Under the pieces are notes generated by a model that saw only the letters and a list, made by a program, of their open reading frames with translations, made no database searches and was not told the DNA's origin. The translations under genes were made by a program, and so were the position numbers. DNA of 64,000 bases from the NCBI RefSeq assembly GCF_001693515.2, contig NZ_CP042968.1:6820001-6884000 (forward strand), in the 5' to 3' direction. This document shows, in pieces, positions 36,790 through 49,340 of the stretch (the first letter of the stretch is position 1; every line of letters starts with the position of its first letter). The DNA comes from Bradyrhizobium paxllaeri. Lineage in GTDB: Bacteria; Pseudomonadota; Alphaproteobacteria; Rhizobiales; Xanthobacteraceae.

Positions 36790-37037
36790 AAGTCAAATAT
36801 TTCGCCTGGGTACGCGAGCGGGTCGGCATGGCGGAGGAAACCGTCGAGCCGCCGGCCGACGTGCGCACGGTGAGCGATTTGATCGGCTGGCTCTCCAGCC
36901 GTGGCGAAACTTATGCCCATGCCTTCGAAAAGCCGAAGGTGATCCGCGCCGCGATCGACCACGCCCATGTCAGGCCGGACGCCGCGATATCAGGCGCGCG
37001 CGAGATTGCATTCTTCCCGCCGATGACCGGCGGTTGA
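36786..37037 (+). CDS. moaD: Molybdopterin synthase sulfur-carrier subunit
   Basis: 83 residues, ubiquitin-like. It ends FFPPMTGG; the terminal Gly-Gly is needed for thiocarboxylation. Delivers sulfur for the dithiolene of molybdopterin with MoaE, whose gene follows 9 bp later. Molybdopterin is needed by the CoxL enzyme encoded in this window. It overlaps the pgsA stop (ATGA). Confidence 0.94.
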   Translation: MKVKYFAWVRERVGMAEETVEPPADVRTVSDLIGWLSSRGETYAHAFEKPKVIRAAIDHAHVRPDAAISGAREIAFFPPMTGG

Positions 37038-37046
37038 ACTTTACCC

Positions 37047-37514
37047 ATGTCTGTCACCGCGACCATTCGCATCCAGGAAGCCGATTTCGACGCTGCGCAG
37101 GAGATCGCGGCGCTTACCAAGGGCCGCACCGATATCGGCGCCGTCGTCACCTTCAGCGGCATCTGCCGCGGCAGCGAGAACGGCGAACCGATCGCGGCGC
37201 TGACGCTCGAGCATTATCCCGGCATGGCGGAAGCCGAGATCGGGCGCCATGCCGATGAAGCGCTGTCGCGCTGGCCGCTGCAGGGCCTCACCATCATTCA
37301 CCGGTTCGGCCGCATCGCGCCGGGCGAGAACATCGTGCTGGTGGTGACGGCCTCACCGCATCGCCAGGCAGCCTTCGAAGCAGCGGAATTCCTGATGGAC
37401 TACCTCAAGACCAACGCGCCGTTCTGGAAGCGCGAGGAAAGCGAAACAGGCACGAGCTGGATTGAAGCACGTGACCATGATGACGCCGCCGCGGCGCGCT
37501 GGACCAAATCCTGA
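37047..37514 (+). CDS. moaE: Molybdopterin synthase catalytic subunit
   Basis: 155 residues. GAVVTFSGICRG, ALTLEHYPGMAE, HRFGRIAPGE and the active-site Lys region FWKREES are all present. It converts cPMP to molybdopterin using sulfur from MoaD. Its stop shares one base with the prmB ATG. Confidence 0.95.
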   Translation: MSVTATIRIQEADFDAAQEIAALTKGRTDIGAVVTFSGICRGSENGEPIAALTLEHYPGMAEAEIGRHADEALSRWPLQGLTIIHRFGRIAPGENIVLVVTASPHRQAAFEAAEFLMDYLKTNAPFWKREESETGTSWIEARDHDDAAAARWTKS

Positions 37515-38479
37515 TGGCAAGGCGTGCGAAACCGGCGGCGAAGCGCAGCGTCAGTCAGACGAAACTGCCCAAGGTCGGTGCGGGCGAACTGCTGACGCTG
37601 CTCGATTTCGTCCGCTATGCCGTCAGCCGCTTCGTCGAAGCCAGGCTGGTATTCGCACACGGCACCACCGATCCGGTGGCAGAAGCCGCCTTTATCGTCT
37701 GCGAGGCGCTGCATCTGCACCCCGATCAATTCGAGAGTTTCGCGACCGCGCGTGTCACGTCGGCTGAAGGCAAAAAGATCCTCGATCTGATCGCGCGCCG
37801 CGTCACGACGCGAAAGCCCGCCGCCTATCTCGTCAACAAGATCTACATGCGCGGCCTGCCCTTCTATGTCGACGAGCGCACCATCGTGCCGCGCTCCTTC
37901 ATCGGCGAACTGCTGGACCAGCATTTCGGCGGCGATGGCGACGACGAGGCCGGTTCGCTGCTCGCGGACGCAGGCGCGGTGGAAAGTGTGCTCGACCTCT
38001 GCACCGGCTCGGGCTGCCTCGCCATTCTGGCCAGCCGGAATTTTCCGAATGCCGCGGTCGATGCGGTGGATATTTCAAAGGACGCGCTCGAAGTCGCCGC
38101 GCGCAATGTCGGGGACTACGGGCTGGAGGACAGACTCACGCTGTACCGCGGCGACCTGTTCAAGCCGCTAAGCGGCAAGCGCTACGACCTCATCATTTCC
38201 AATCCGCCCTATGTCGATGCGCAAGGCATGGCTGACCTGCCGCGCGAATGCCGCGCCGAACCGAAACTCGCTTTCGACGGCGGCGCGGACGGGATCGACA
38301 TCGTCCGCCGCATCCTCGACGAGGCGTCCGCGCACCTCACGCCTCAGGGCGGGCTGTTATGCGAGATCGGCCGCTGCCGTCCGCAGCTCGAAGCCGCCTA
38401 TCCGCACCTGCCGCTGCTCTGGCTCGATACCGAGGATTCCGAGGGCGAAGTATTCTGGATCGCCGCCGCGGATCTCTGA
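37514..38479 (+). CDS. prmB: N5-glutamine methyltransferase of ribosomal protein L3
   Basis: 321 residues. SAM site VLDLCTGSGCLAI (about 156-168) and catalytic NPPYVD (about 231-236). The N-terminal helical domain and length fit PrmB rather than the release-factor enzyme PrmC, and the sequence ADLPRECRAEPKLAFDGG is typical. Its start overlaps moaE, making it the last gene of the uvrC-side operon. Confidence 0.9.
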   Translation: MARRAKPAAKRSVSQTKLPKVGAGELLTLLDFVRYAVSRFVEARLVFAHGTTDPVAEAAFIVCEALHLHPDQFESFATARVTSAEGKKILDLIARRVTTRKPAAYLVNKIYMRGLPFYVDERTIVPRSFIGELLDQHFGGDGDDEAGSLLADAGAVESVLDLCTGSGCLAILASRNFPNAAVDAVDISKDALEVAARNVGDYGLEDRLTLYRGDLFKPLSGKRYDLIISNPPYVDAQGMADLPRECRAEPKLAFDGGADGIDIVRRILDEASAHLTPQGGLLCEIGRCRPQLEAAYPHLPLLWLDTEDSEGEVFWIAAADL

Positions 38480-38586
38480 ATCCGCCGCAGTTGCGCGCAA
38501 ATATCACGGCTCGCCGGCGTTCCCGTTCAGGGACGAAAATGATAGTTTGGGACTAGCCCAACGCCCCAAACGTCAAGAGGCCGCCC

Positions 38587-39933
38587 ATGCTGGACAAGAG
38601 CGCCCGCCCCACCCCCGTCAACGTTCCGAACGATCTCGCCGCGCACTGGATGCCGTTCACCGCGAACCGGGCGTTCAAAAAGAACCCGCGGCTGCTCGCC
38701 GGCGCGAAAGACATGCACTATTTCACCGTCGACGGCCGCAAGATCATCGACGGCGCCTCGGGCATGTGGTGCACCAATGCCGGCCACGGCCGCACCGAGA
38801 TTTCATCGGCGATCGCCAAGCAGGCCGAGGCGCTGGACTATGCACCGCCGTTCCAGTTCGGCATTCCGCAGGCATTCGAACTCGCCAGCCGAATTGCCGA
38901 ACTGGCGCCCGCCGGCCTCGACCACGTGTTCTTCTGTAATTCCGGCTCGGAAGCCGCCGACACCGCGCTCAAGATCGCGCTGGCCTATCACCAGATCAAC
39001 GGCCAGGGCAGCCGCATCCGCCTGATCGGCCGCGAGCGCGGCTATCATGGCGTCGGCTTCGGCGGCACCTCCGTCGGCGGCATCGTCGGCAACCGAAAGC
39101 TGTTCGGCTCGCTCTTGACCGGCGTCGACCATCTGCCGGCGACCTACGACCGCGAGAAGCAGGCCTTCAGCAAGGGCGAGCCGGAATATGGCGCGCATTT
39201 CGCCGATGAGCTCGAACGCCTCGTCAATCTGCACGGCGCCAACACCATCGCCGCCGTGATCGTCGAGCCGATGGCGGGATCGACCGGCGTGCTGCCGGCG
39301 CCGAAGGATTACCTCAAGCGGCTGCGCGAGATCACCCAGAAGCATGGCATCCTCCTGATCTTCGACGAGGTCATCACCGGCTATGGCCGGCTCGGCTTTG
39401 CCTTTGCCGCCGAACGCTACGGCGTGGTGCCTGACATGCTGACCTTCGCCAAGGGCGTCACCAACGGCGCCGCTCCGATGGGCGGCGTGCTGGTGCGCGA
39501 CACCATCCATGACGCCTTCATGAGCGGGCCGGAATATGCCGTGGAACTGACCCATGGCTACACTTATTCCGCGCATCCGCTGGCCTGCGCCGCGGGCCTC
39601 GCCACCCTCGACATCTACCGCGACGAGAAGCTGTTCGAGCGCGCACGCGAGCTCGAGCCAAAATTCGCCGACGCCGTAATGTCGCTGCGCAAGGAAGCTG
39701 ATGTCGTGGATATCCGTACCGTGGGTCTGACCGCCGGCATCGACCTCGCGCCGTTGGCGGATGCGCCGGGCAAGCGCGGCTTCGCCGGGCTCAACAGCGC
39801 CTTCCACGACAACGATCTGATGGTGCGGGTGGCCGGCGACACCCTGGTGCTGACCCCGCCCCTGATCATCACCGAAGATCAGATCGGCGAGATCATCGAC
39901 AAGGTCGCCAAGGTGATCCGCGCGACGGCGTAA
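38587..39933 (+). CDS. Class III omega-aminotransferase (beta-alanine:pyruvate type)
   Basis: 448 residues. WMPFTANRAFKKNPRLL near the N-terminus, FCNSGSEAADTALKIA, the IFDEVITGYGRLG segment, and TFAKGVTNGAAPMG with the PLP-binding Lys place it with omega-amino acid:pyruvate aminotransferases. Likely substrates are beta-alanine or other omega-amino compounds with pyruvate as acceptor; the exact donor is not readable. A ribosome-binding AAGAGG precedes the ATG. Confidence 0.88.
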   Translation: MLDKSARPTPVNVPNDLAAHWMPFTANRAFKKNPRLLAGAKDMHYFTVDGRKIIDGASGMWCTNAGHGRTEISSAIAKQAEALDYAPPFQFGIPQAFELASRIAELAPAGLDHVFFCNSGSEAADTALKIALAYHQINGQGSRIRLIGRERGYHGVGFGGTSVGGIVGNRKLFGSLLTGVDHLPATYDREKQAFSKGEPEYGAHFADELERLVNLHGANTIAAVIVEPMAGSTGVLPAPKDYLKRLREITQKHGILLIFDEVITGYGRLGFAFAAERYGVVPDMLTFAKGVTNGAAPMGGVLVRDTIHDAFMSGPEYAVELTHGYTYSAHPLACAAGLATLDIYRDEKLFERARELEPKFADAVMSLRKEADVVDIRTVGLTAGIDLAPLADAPGKRGFAGLNSAFHDNDLMVRVAGDTLVLTPPLIITEDQIGEIIDKVAKVIRATA

Positions 39934-39945
39934 GGCAGACCCGCT

Positions 39946-40052
39946 CGTGTCCCGGCCTTGAGCCCGGACCAATCTTACCGCACGTCGGATCCCGCGACAT
40001 GGGTCCCGGCTCTGCGACGCAGTGTTGCACGCTGCGCCGCGTCCGGGACGCG
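39946..40052. repeat. Intergenic inverted repeat (GTCCCGG type)
   Basis: Arms CGTGTCCCGG and CCGGGACGCG pair at 9 of 10 positions; internal GGGTCCCGG and GCGACGCAGTGTTGC parts also pair. Related to the 20965-21030 element. It lies between the aminotransferase and the EAL-protein gene. Confidence 0.5.
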
Positions 40053-40222
40053 CAATTGGCCCTCGTCGGCCCAGTTCCGGCCGTGTCCAAAGAACACTAG
40101 CTCTGCGAATCAACATTGGTGCTAAGGTTGCAGCGCTTGGGACAGCGCAAGTTGGACGGTGCCTGAAACTTCCGTGTTTTCCCGGGTAAGACCAGTTCGG
40201 ACCTGAGGGCGTAGCGCGCGAC

Positions 40223-41677
40223 ATGATTCGCATTTCGACGATTTTCATCGCCATCTGCATGGTGCTGGTTGCAGCCTCCCTCGGCCTCGTCCTGCATGCG
40301 GTGGCGGGTTTTAGCGGCACCGAATCCGCGATCGTGGCGCTTACCGCGCTTACCTTCCTGATCCTCTACAACGCCGTGTCGATGCGGCTGCGCGACCGCT
40401 CCGACGTCGGCGGCCAGATCGCCGATTTGTCGCGCGGCACCGCCGACCTTGCGCGTCAGGTCGCCGAGTTCGGCCGCCGGCTCGCCGCCGTCGAGGGCCG
40501 GCTGGTGTCGGCGAACTCCGCAAGCTCTGACCGCATCCAGGCCGTGGTCGGCGAGATCAGCGAACTCGGCGTGCTGGTCAAGCAACTGGCCGTCTCGGTG
40601 GCGAGCCATGAGGACCTCCTGGCCTCGGGTGCGGCGGCCGCAGCCTCCGCCCCGGCCCGGCCGGATCCCGAACCCCAGCACGAACCGGCGGTCGCCGCCG
40701 AGCAGGCGGCGCCCGCCGCCAGGCCCACGCCGGCTGCAGCCGCAAAGCCGGCACCGGTTGAAGCCGCTTCGCCCTCGCGCAACCAGCCGCAACTGCTTGC
40801 TGCGGTGAAGAACGCCGTCGAGGAAAGCCGGCTCGACATCTACCTGCAGCCGATGGTGACGCTGCCGCAGCGCAAGGTGCGCTTCTACGAGGCGGTGACG
40901 CGGCTGCGCGACGACAGGGATCAGATCCTCGCCGCCGACGATTTCATCCCCACCGCCGAAGCCGGTGGGCTGATCGGCAAGATCGATCACATGGTGATGC
41001 TGCGCTGTGTCCAGGTGTTGCGCCGCCTGATGGTGCGCAACAAGGACGTCGGCGTGTTCTGCAACGTCTCGGCGGCGACGCTCGGCAATCCCGCCAACTT
41101 CGCGCAGTGCCTCGACTTCCTCGAGGCCAATCGGGCGCTGGCGCCGTCCTTCGTGCTCGAATTCAAGCAGGCGGCGTTCCGCCATCTCCGCCCGACCGAG
41201 ATCGAAAATCTCGCCGCGCTGTCGCAGCGTGGCTACCGCTTCTCGATCGATCATGTCACCGACTTGCGGATCGAGCCGCGCGACCTTGCCGATCGCGGCG
41301 TCCGCTTCATCAAGGTGCCGGCGGCATTGCTGCTCGATCCCAAGCAGAGCTCGACCTCGGACATTCACCCGTCCGACCTTTCCGACCTGCTCGGCCGCTT
41401 CGGCATCGACCTGATCGCCGAGAAGATCGAAGGCGAGCGCGCGGTGGTGGACCTGCTCGACTATGACGTGCGGTTTGGACAGGGGTTCCTGTTTGCGCCG
41501 CCGCGGCCGTTGCGGCCCGAGGGGGCATCTGCTACCGGCGGGGCGACAGCAAACAAGGACTCCGCCAATCCCAATGGCTCCAGCAACACCGTCCCTATGG
41601 CCGGCCCGGCCGCAGAGCCTCCAATGCGGGCAACCGGCAATGCCGCACTGGCGCGCCGTGCCGCAGGGCCGGGCTAA
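40223..41677 (+). CDS. Membrane-anchored degenerate EAL-domain protein
   Basis: 484 residues: two N-terminal membrane helices (about 5-27 and 34-52), a helical region likely to form a coiled coil (about 58-135), a Pro/Ala linker (about 138-190), an EAL domain (about 195-420) and a disordered tail. Key EAL positions are only partly kept: EAL reads EAV, the DDFGTG loop reads IDHVTD (second Asp lost), while NVSA, the LEFKQ Glu and IKVP Lys remain. Probably a catalytically weak or inactive c-di-GMP binding or scaffold protein. Confidence 0.8.
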   Translation: MIRISTIFIAICMVLVAASLGLVLHAVAGFSGTESAIVALTALTFLILYNAVSMRLRDRSDVGGQIADLSRGTADLARQVAEFGRRLAAVEGRLVSANSASSDRIQAVVGEISELGVLVKQLAVSVASHEDLLASGAAAAASAPARPDPEPQHEPAVAAEQAAPAARPTPAAAAKPAPVEAASPSRNQPQLLAAVKNAVEESRLDIYLQPMVTLPQRKVRFYEAVTRLRDDRDQILAADDFIPTAEAGGLIGKIDHMVMLRCVQVLRRLMVRNKDVGVFCNVSAATLGNPANFAQCLDFLEANRALAPSFVLEFKQAAFRHLRPTEIENLAALSQRGYRFSIDHVTDLRIEPRDLADRGVRFIKVPAALLLDPKQSSTSDIHPSDLSDLLGRFGIDLIAEKIEGERAVVDLLDYDVRFGQGFLFAPPRPLRPEGASATGGATANKDSANPNGSSNTVPMAGPAAEPPMRATGNAALARRAAGPG

Positions 41678-41692
41678 CAGGCTTCCGACATC

Positions 41693-42547
41693 ATGACTTC
41701 ATTGCGCTTCGTGGAGCGGCTGAGCGACCTCGTGAACGGCGTGGAGGTCATCCTCTCCGACATCTGGGGTGTGGTGCATAACGGGCTCGAATCCTTTCCT
41801 GAAGCTTGCGAGGCGCTGCACACCTATCGCCAGCGCGGCGGCACCGTCATCCTGATCACCAACGCGCCGCGGCCGGCCGATTCCGTGCAGCGGCAATTGC
41901 GCAAGCTCGGCGTCGCCGATGAAACCTACGACGCCATCGTCTCTTCCGGCGACCTGACCCGGAACTTCGTCGCCGACCATCCCGGAAAGAAAATATTCTG
42001 GATCGGTCCGGAGCGGGACTCGTCGATCCATCGCGGGCTCGACGCCGTGATGACGCCGCTGGAGCAGGCCGATTACATCATCTGCACCGGCCTGTTCGAC
42101 GATGAAACCGAATCGGCGGAAGACTATCGCGCGATGCTGCTGCAGGCGCGCGAGCACAAGCTGCCGCTGGTTTGCGCCAACCCCGACATCGTGGTCGAAC
42201 GCGGCGACCGCCTGATCTATTGCGCGGGCGCCGTCGCCGAGCTCTATCGCGAGTTGGGCGGCGAATCGATCTTCTACGGCAAGCCGCACCGGCCGATCTA
42301 TGACCGCGCCATGGCGCTCGCCGCCGAACGCCGCGGCCAGCCGACCTCGCTCGACCGCGTGCTGGCGATCGGGGACTCGGTGCGGACCGATCTCACGGGT
42401 GCCTTGGGCTTCGGAATCGATTGTCTTTTCCTGACCCGCGGCATTCATTCCGAGGAATTCGAAGGCATCGACCAGCTCGATGCGGCCTCGGTGAAGGAGC
42501 TGTTCGGTCACCCGCCCCGCGCGCTGATGCGGGAGCTGCGGTGGTAG
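41693..42547 (+). CDS. HAD-superfamily hydrolase, class IIA (TIGR01459-like)
   Basis: 284 residues. Motif I is SDIWGVVHNG, so the nucleophilic Asp is present but the second Asp of the usual DxD is Trp, as in this NagD-related subfamily. Motif II is LITNAPRP, the Lys is in YGKPHRPIYD, and motif III/IV is AIGDSVRTDLTGA. The substrate is unknown. It starts 15 bp after the EAL-protein gene. Confidence 0.88.
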   Translation: MTSLRFVERLSDLVNGVEVILSDIWGVVHNGLESFPEACEALHTYRQRGGTVILITNAPRPADSVQRQLRKLGVADETYDAIVSSGDLTRNFVADHPGKKIFWIGPERDSSIHRGLDAVMTPLEQADYIICTGLFDDETESAEDYRAMLLQAREHKLPLVCANPDIVVERGDRLIYCAGAVAELYRELGGESIFYGKPHRPIYDRAMALAAERRGQPTSLDRVLAIGDSVRTDLTGALGFGIDCLFLTRGIHSEEFEGIDQLDAASVKELFGHPPRALMRELRW

Positions 42548-42700
42548 GTGCATCGCTGCACCGGACTCAAAATTGCGAAAACAACCCCATGCAAAGTAGA
42601 ATAGGCCCCGGCTCGCACTCACGCCGCTTGCGTCCGGGGCATGAGATGGTCCGTCGTCACGGCCCAACCTAATCTCATCCTGCTCTAGCACTGTGTCGTC

Positions 42701-42759
42701 ATGGCCGGGCATAGCCGTCCGAAGGACGGCGTCGCTTCCGCTCGCCTACGCCCGGCCAT
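42701..42759. repeat. Palindromic repeat, ATGGCCGGGC arms
   Basis: Perfect 10-bp arms ATGGCCGGGC and GCCCGGCCAT with a GTCCGAAGGAC inner hairpin. Same arm type as 31299-31350. Confidence 0.65.
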
Positions 42760-42795
42760 CCACGTCTTGCTGGTCGGGCGGCTCCAAAAACGTCG

Positions 42796-42846
42796 ATGCC
42801 CGGGACATCTAGCGCGAAGACGCGCTTCGCGCTTTTGCCCGGGCAT
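42796..42846. repeat. Palindromic repeat, ATGCCCGGG arms
   Basis: Perfect 9-bp arms ATGCCCGGG and CCCGGGCAT with an inner GCGCGAAG/CTTCGCGC hairpin. Lies 40 bp past the previous element. Confidence 0.6.
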
Positions 42847-42889
42847 GAGGGAAATTGTTGCTGATGACGTGGACTGTTTTCGCGGCGCC

Positions 42890-43285
42890 TTACGCCGTCG
42901 CCATATCCGGGAAGACCGCCTCGATCTTGGTCTTCAGCGTCGCCGCGTTGAACGGCTTGACGATGTAATTGTTCACGCCGGCCTTCTTGGCGGCGATTAC
43001 GTTCTCGGTCTTGGATTCCGCCGTGATCATGATGAAGGGCGTGGTGGCCAAGTTGGGGTCGGCGCGGACTTCCTTGAGCAGGTCGTAGCCGGTCATCGGC
43101 TCCATGTTCCAGTCGGAAATCACCAGCCCGTATTTCTTGCCGCGCATCTTGTTCAGTGCGGCCGAGCCATCGCTGGCGTCGTCGATGTTGTCGAAGCCGA
43201 GCTGCTTCAAAAGATTTCGGATGATGCGGATCATGGTGCTGTAGTCATCGACCACCAGAACCGGCATGGATAAATCAACCGCCAT
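42890..43285 (-). CDS. CheY-like single-domain response regulator
   Basis: 131 residues, receiver domain only. DD pocket in VLVVDDYSTM, phospho-acceptor Asp in LVISDWNMEPMTG, conserved Thr/Ser in MITAES and Lys in IVKPFN. The sequence is close to chemotaxis CheY proteins. The ATG at 43285 with GGGGGAAAG upstream is preferred to a TTG five codons earlier. No other chemotaxis genes are near. Confidence 0.9.
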   Translation of the reverse strand: MAVDLSMPVLVVDDYSTMIRIIRNLLKQLGFDNIDDASDGSAALNKMRGKKYGLVISDWNMEPMTGYDLLKEVRADPNLATTPFIMITAESKTENVIAAKKAGVNNYIVKPFNAATLKTKIEAVFPDMATA

Positions 43286-43501
43286 CTTTCCCCCACTCAA
43301 TGCTTACGCCACAAACTATCCGCAGGCCTGCGCGACCCGCAGTCCTCCGCCAACCTCTAGCATCAGCCCTTAAACAGCGCGTAAACGGCCGGAGCCGGAT
43401 TGCATCCGTTTTGGCCCCAGCCTGCCCGCTTGACTTCAGCGGGTCCCCCGATCACGGTCCGGCCGCGTTCACCGAGCCGAAATTGCCAAAGAATTCCTGA
43501 A

Positions 43502-44470
43502 ATGACTGGTTTTACCGTTATCCGAGACACCACCCCTGCCGCCGATATCCCCCGAGGGTCGGTGGTCGCCATGGGCAATTTTGACGGCGTCCACCTGGGC
43601 CACCGGGCCGTGATTGACGCCGCCTTGCGGATGGGCCGCGCCCACGGCAAGCCGGCTTTCGCCCTCACCTTCGAGCCGCATCCGCGCACCTTTTTCAGCC
43701 CGAACAGCCCGCAGTTCCGCCTCTCGGACGAGCCCAACAAGCTGCGCCTGCTGGCCGGCACCGGGCTCAACGGCGCCGTCGTGATGACCTTCGACAAGAC
43801 CCGCGCCGGAACCTCGGCGCAAGATTTCATTCACCATGACCTGATCGAGCGCCTCGGCGTCAGCGGCATCGCGGTCGGCTACGACTTCCATTTTGGCAAG
43901 GGCCGGGCCGGCTCGCCGAGCCTTTTGGTCAGCGAGGCGCCGCGGCTCGGCATCGAGGTCGACGTCCAGGCCCATGTCGATATCGAGGAGCGGCCGGTGT
44001 CCTCCAGCGCGATCCGCATGGCGCTGGCGGAGGGCCAGATCGACGAGGCCACCGCCATGCTGGGCGGGCCGTGGTTCGTCAGCGGCGAGGTGATCCATGG
44101 CGAGAAGCGCGGCCGCGATCTCGGCTACCCCACTGCCAATATCCGCCTCGACAAGAATTGCAGCCTGAAGCACGGCATCTATGCTGTTAGGATCGGCCGC
44201 GGTGCCGAGCGGTTCGATGCGGTCGCCAGCTTCGGCCGCCGCCCGACCTTCGACAATGGCGCCCCGCTGCTGGAAGTGTTCCTGTTCGACTTCACGGGCG
44301 ACCTCTATGACACCGTGCTCGACGTCGCCTTCATCGGTTTCATCCGCGACGAACTGAAATTCGACAACATCGAAGCGTTGATACGTCGGATGGACGATGA
44401 CAGCGCCAGGGCGCGCGCGGCCCTTGCCGCAGCGCCGGACGCATTTCCCAGGCTCGGAACGATCGGTTGA
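43502..44470 (+). CDS. ribF: Bifunctional riboflavin kinase / FAD synthetase
   Basis: 322 residues. FAD synthetase domain: GNFDGVHLGHRAV and TFEPHPRTFF, with the GYDFHFGKGRAG and SSSAIRMAL segments. The riboflavin kinase domain follows: GEKRGRDLGYPTANI and GAPLLEVFLFDF. It makes FMN and FAD, cofactors of CoxM, the GMC enzyme and the monooxygenase in this window. It overlaps the acetyltransferase gene by 4 bp through a TTGA. Confidence 0.95.
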   Translation: MTGFTVIRDTTPAADIPRGSVVAMGNFDGVHLGHRAVIDAALRMGRAHGKPAFALTFEPHPRTFFSPNSPQFRLSDEPNKLRLLAGTGLNGAVVMTFDKTRAGTSAQDFIHHDLIERLGVSGIAVGYDFHFGKGRAGSPSLLVSEAPRLGIEVDVQAHVDIEERPVSSSAIRMALAEGQIDEATAMLGGPWFVSGEVIHGEKRGRDLGYPTANIRLDKNCSLKHGIYAVRIGRGAERFDAVASFGRRPTFDNGAPLLEVFLFDFTGDLYDTVLDVAFIGFIRDELKFDNIEALIRRMDDDSARARAALAAAPDAFPRLGTIG

Positions 44471-45021
44471 ACAAGACGGAAAAACAAAAAATGCTGGCCG
44501 GCGAGTTCTATCGCCCCGGCGATCCCGAACTTCAGGCCGATGCCGCCGCCAACAAGGCCTGGCTGGCGCGCTACAACGCGGCGCTCGCGGCACCTGTGGC
44601 TGAGCGGCATGCGCTGCTCTCGTCCCATTTCGGCCATGTCGGCGCCAGTGCCGTGATCCGTCCGCCGTTCTTTTGCGATTATGGCTACAACATCCGGCTC
44701 GGCGACGAGGTGTTTCTCAATTTCAACTGCGTCATCCTCGACGTGGTCGAAGTCGTGATCGGCGACCGCACCCAGATCGGACCGGCGACGCAAATCTACG
44801 CCGCCGACCACCCGCGCGACGCCGAAACGCGCCGCACCGGCCTCGAATTCGGCCGTCCAGTGCGGATCGGCAGCGACGTCTGGATCGGCGGCGGCGCGAT
44901 CATCCTGCCCGGCGTCACGATCGGCGACGGCGCGGTGATCGGCGCCGGCAGCGTGGTAACGCGGGATGTCGCCGCGGGCGTCACAGTCGCCGGAAACCCG
45001 GCCCGGCCGCGCACAAAGTGA
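44467..45021 (+). CDS. Hexapeptide-repeat acetyltransferase (Maa/NodL type)
   Basis: 184 residues. Left-handed beta-helix: GASAVIRPPFFCDYGYNIRLG, FLNFNCVILD, IGPATQIYAADHP with the catalytic His, and VWIGGGAIILPGVTIGDG. It resembles maltose/galactoside O-acetyltransferases and NodL. A TTG start at 44467 gives the family N-terminus (NKTEKQKMLAGEFY); an ATG at 44491 is the alternative. The TTG overlaps the ribF stop. The acceptor sugar is unknown. Confidence 0.87.
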   Translation: MNKTEKQKMLAGEFYRPGDPELQADAAANKAWLARYNAALAAPVAERHALLSSHFGHVGASAVIRPPFFCDYGYNIRLGDEVFLNFNCVILDVVEVVIGDRTQIGPATQIYAADHPRDAETRRTGLEFGRPVRIGSDVWIGGGAIILPGVTIGDGAVIGAGSVVTRDVAAGVTVAGNPARPRTK

Positions 45022-45215
45022 TCCGGCCTCGGCTGCCGCCGGGCTTTGAGATTCCCCGGTTGGCTGCTATGGAAAGCCCCATGTTTTCGCGGCGCATCAT
45101 CAGCATTAGCGGCCCGGCTTCCGCCTGAGCTTTGGCTCGGCGCAAGACCGGGATTGTCCTGTTCACCCCGCAATATCCGCTTTTCAGCGCCGCTTTCGAG
45201 CCAACCAGAGCATTC

Positions 45216-48731
<3,516 letters not shown>

Positions 48732-49250
48732 GTGTCTGGCCTCGAACACGCACGCACCCCTCACCTGCGCGCCGGGGTCATTGCCGCGGCCCTGACGCTG
48801 GTGTTGGACCAGGCTTCGAAACTCTGGCTGCTCTACGTGTTCGACCTCGCCAATCGCGGTGCGGTCAGGGTCACGCCGTTCTTCGACCTGGTGCTGGCCT
48901 GGAATGTCGGCATCAGCTTTGGCTGGTTCCAGACCGATAACCAGCTCGCCCAACTCGCGCTGATGGCGATCAAGGCGGTCGCGGTGATCGTGCTGGGGAT
49001 CTGGATGGCGCGCTCCAGCACGCTTCTAGCGACGCTGGCGCTGGGCCTGATCATCGGCGGGGCGGTCGGCAACGGCATCGACCGCTTCCTGCACGGCGCG
49101 GTGGTCGATTTCGCCCTTTTCCACATCGAGATCGGGGGAAAAACCTTCAATTGGTACGTGTTTAACCTCGCGGATGTAGCCATTGTTGCCGGGGTAGCGG
49201 GCCTATTGTATGACTCGTTCCTAGGGGTACCCGCCGCAAAAGCGCCCTGA
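48732..49250 (+). CDS. lspA: Lipoprotein signal peptidase (signal peptidase II)
   Basis: 172 residues, four membrane helices. The aspartic protease motifs are present: WNVGISFG, GNGIDRFLHG with one catalytic Asp, and FNLADVAI with the other. The GTG start directly follows the ileS stop (0 bp), so translation is coupled. It cleaves prolipoproteins after Lgt action; the predicted lipoprotein at 2.8 kb is a possible substrate. Confidence 0.94.
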   Translation: MSGLEHARTPHLRAGVIAAALTLVLDQASKLWLLYVFDLANRGAVRVTPFFDLVLAWNVGISFGWFQTDNQLAQLALMAIKAVAVIVLGIWMARSSTLLATLALGLIIGGAVGNGIDRFLHGAVVDFALFHIEIGGKTFNWYVFNLADVAIVAGVAGLLYDSFLGVPAAKAP

Positions 49251-49340
49251 TCCCGGCCGAAAGGACCCTTAGGGTATGAAGCCAGTACGGCCCTCAGGCC
49301 GGCCCCTTGGGTTGCAGAAATTGTGAATGGGAACAGCGCG

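Larger units (their letters stand above)
42548..42889. other. Gene-free stretch with two palindromic repeats
   Basis: 342 bp between the convergent HAD and CheY-like genes. It holds the two REP-like hairpins listed separately and nothing coding. Confidence 0.6.
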
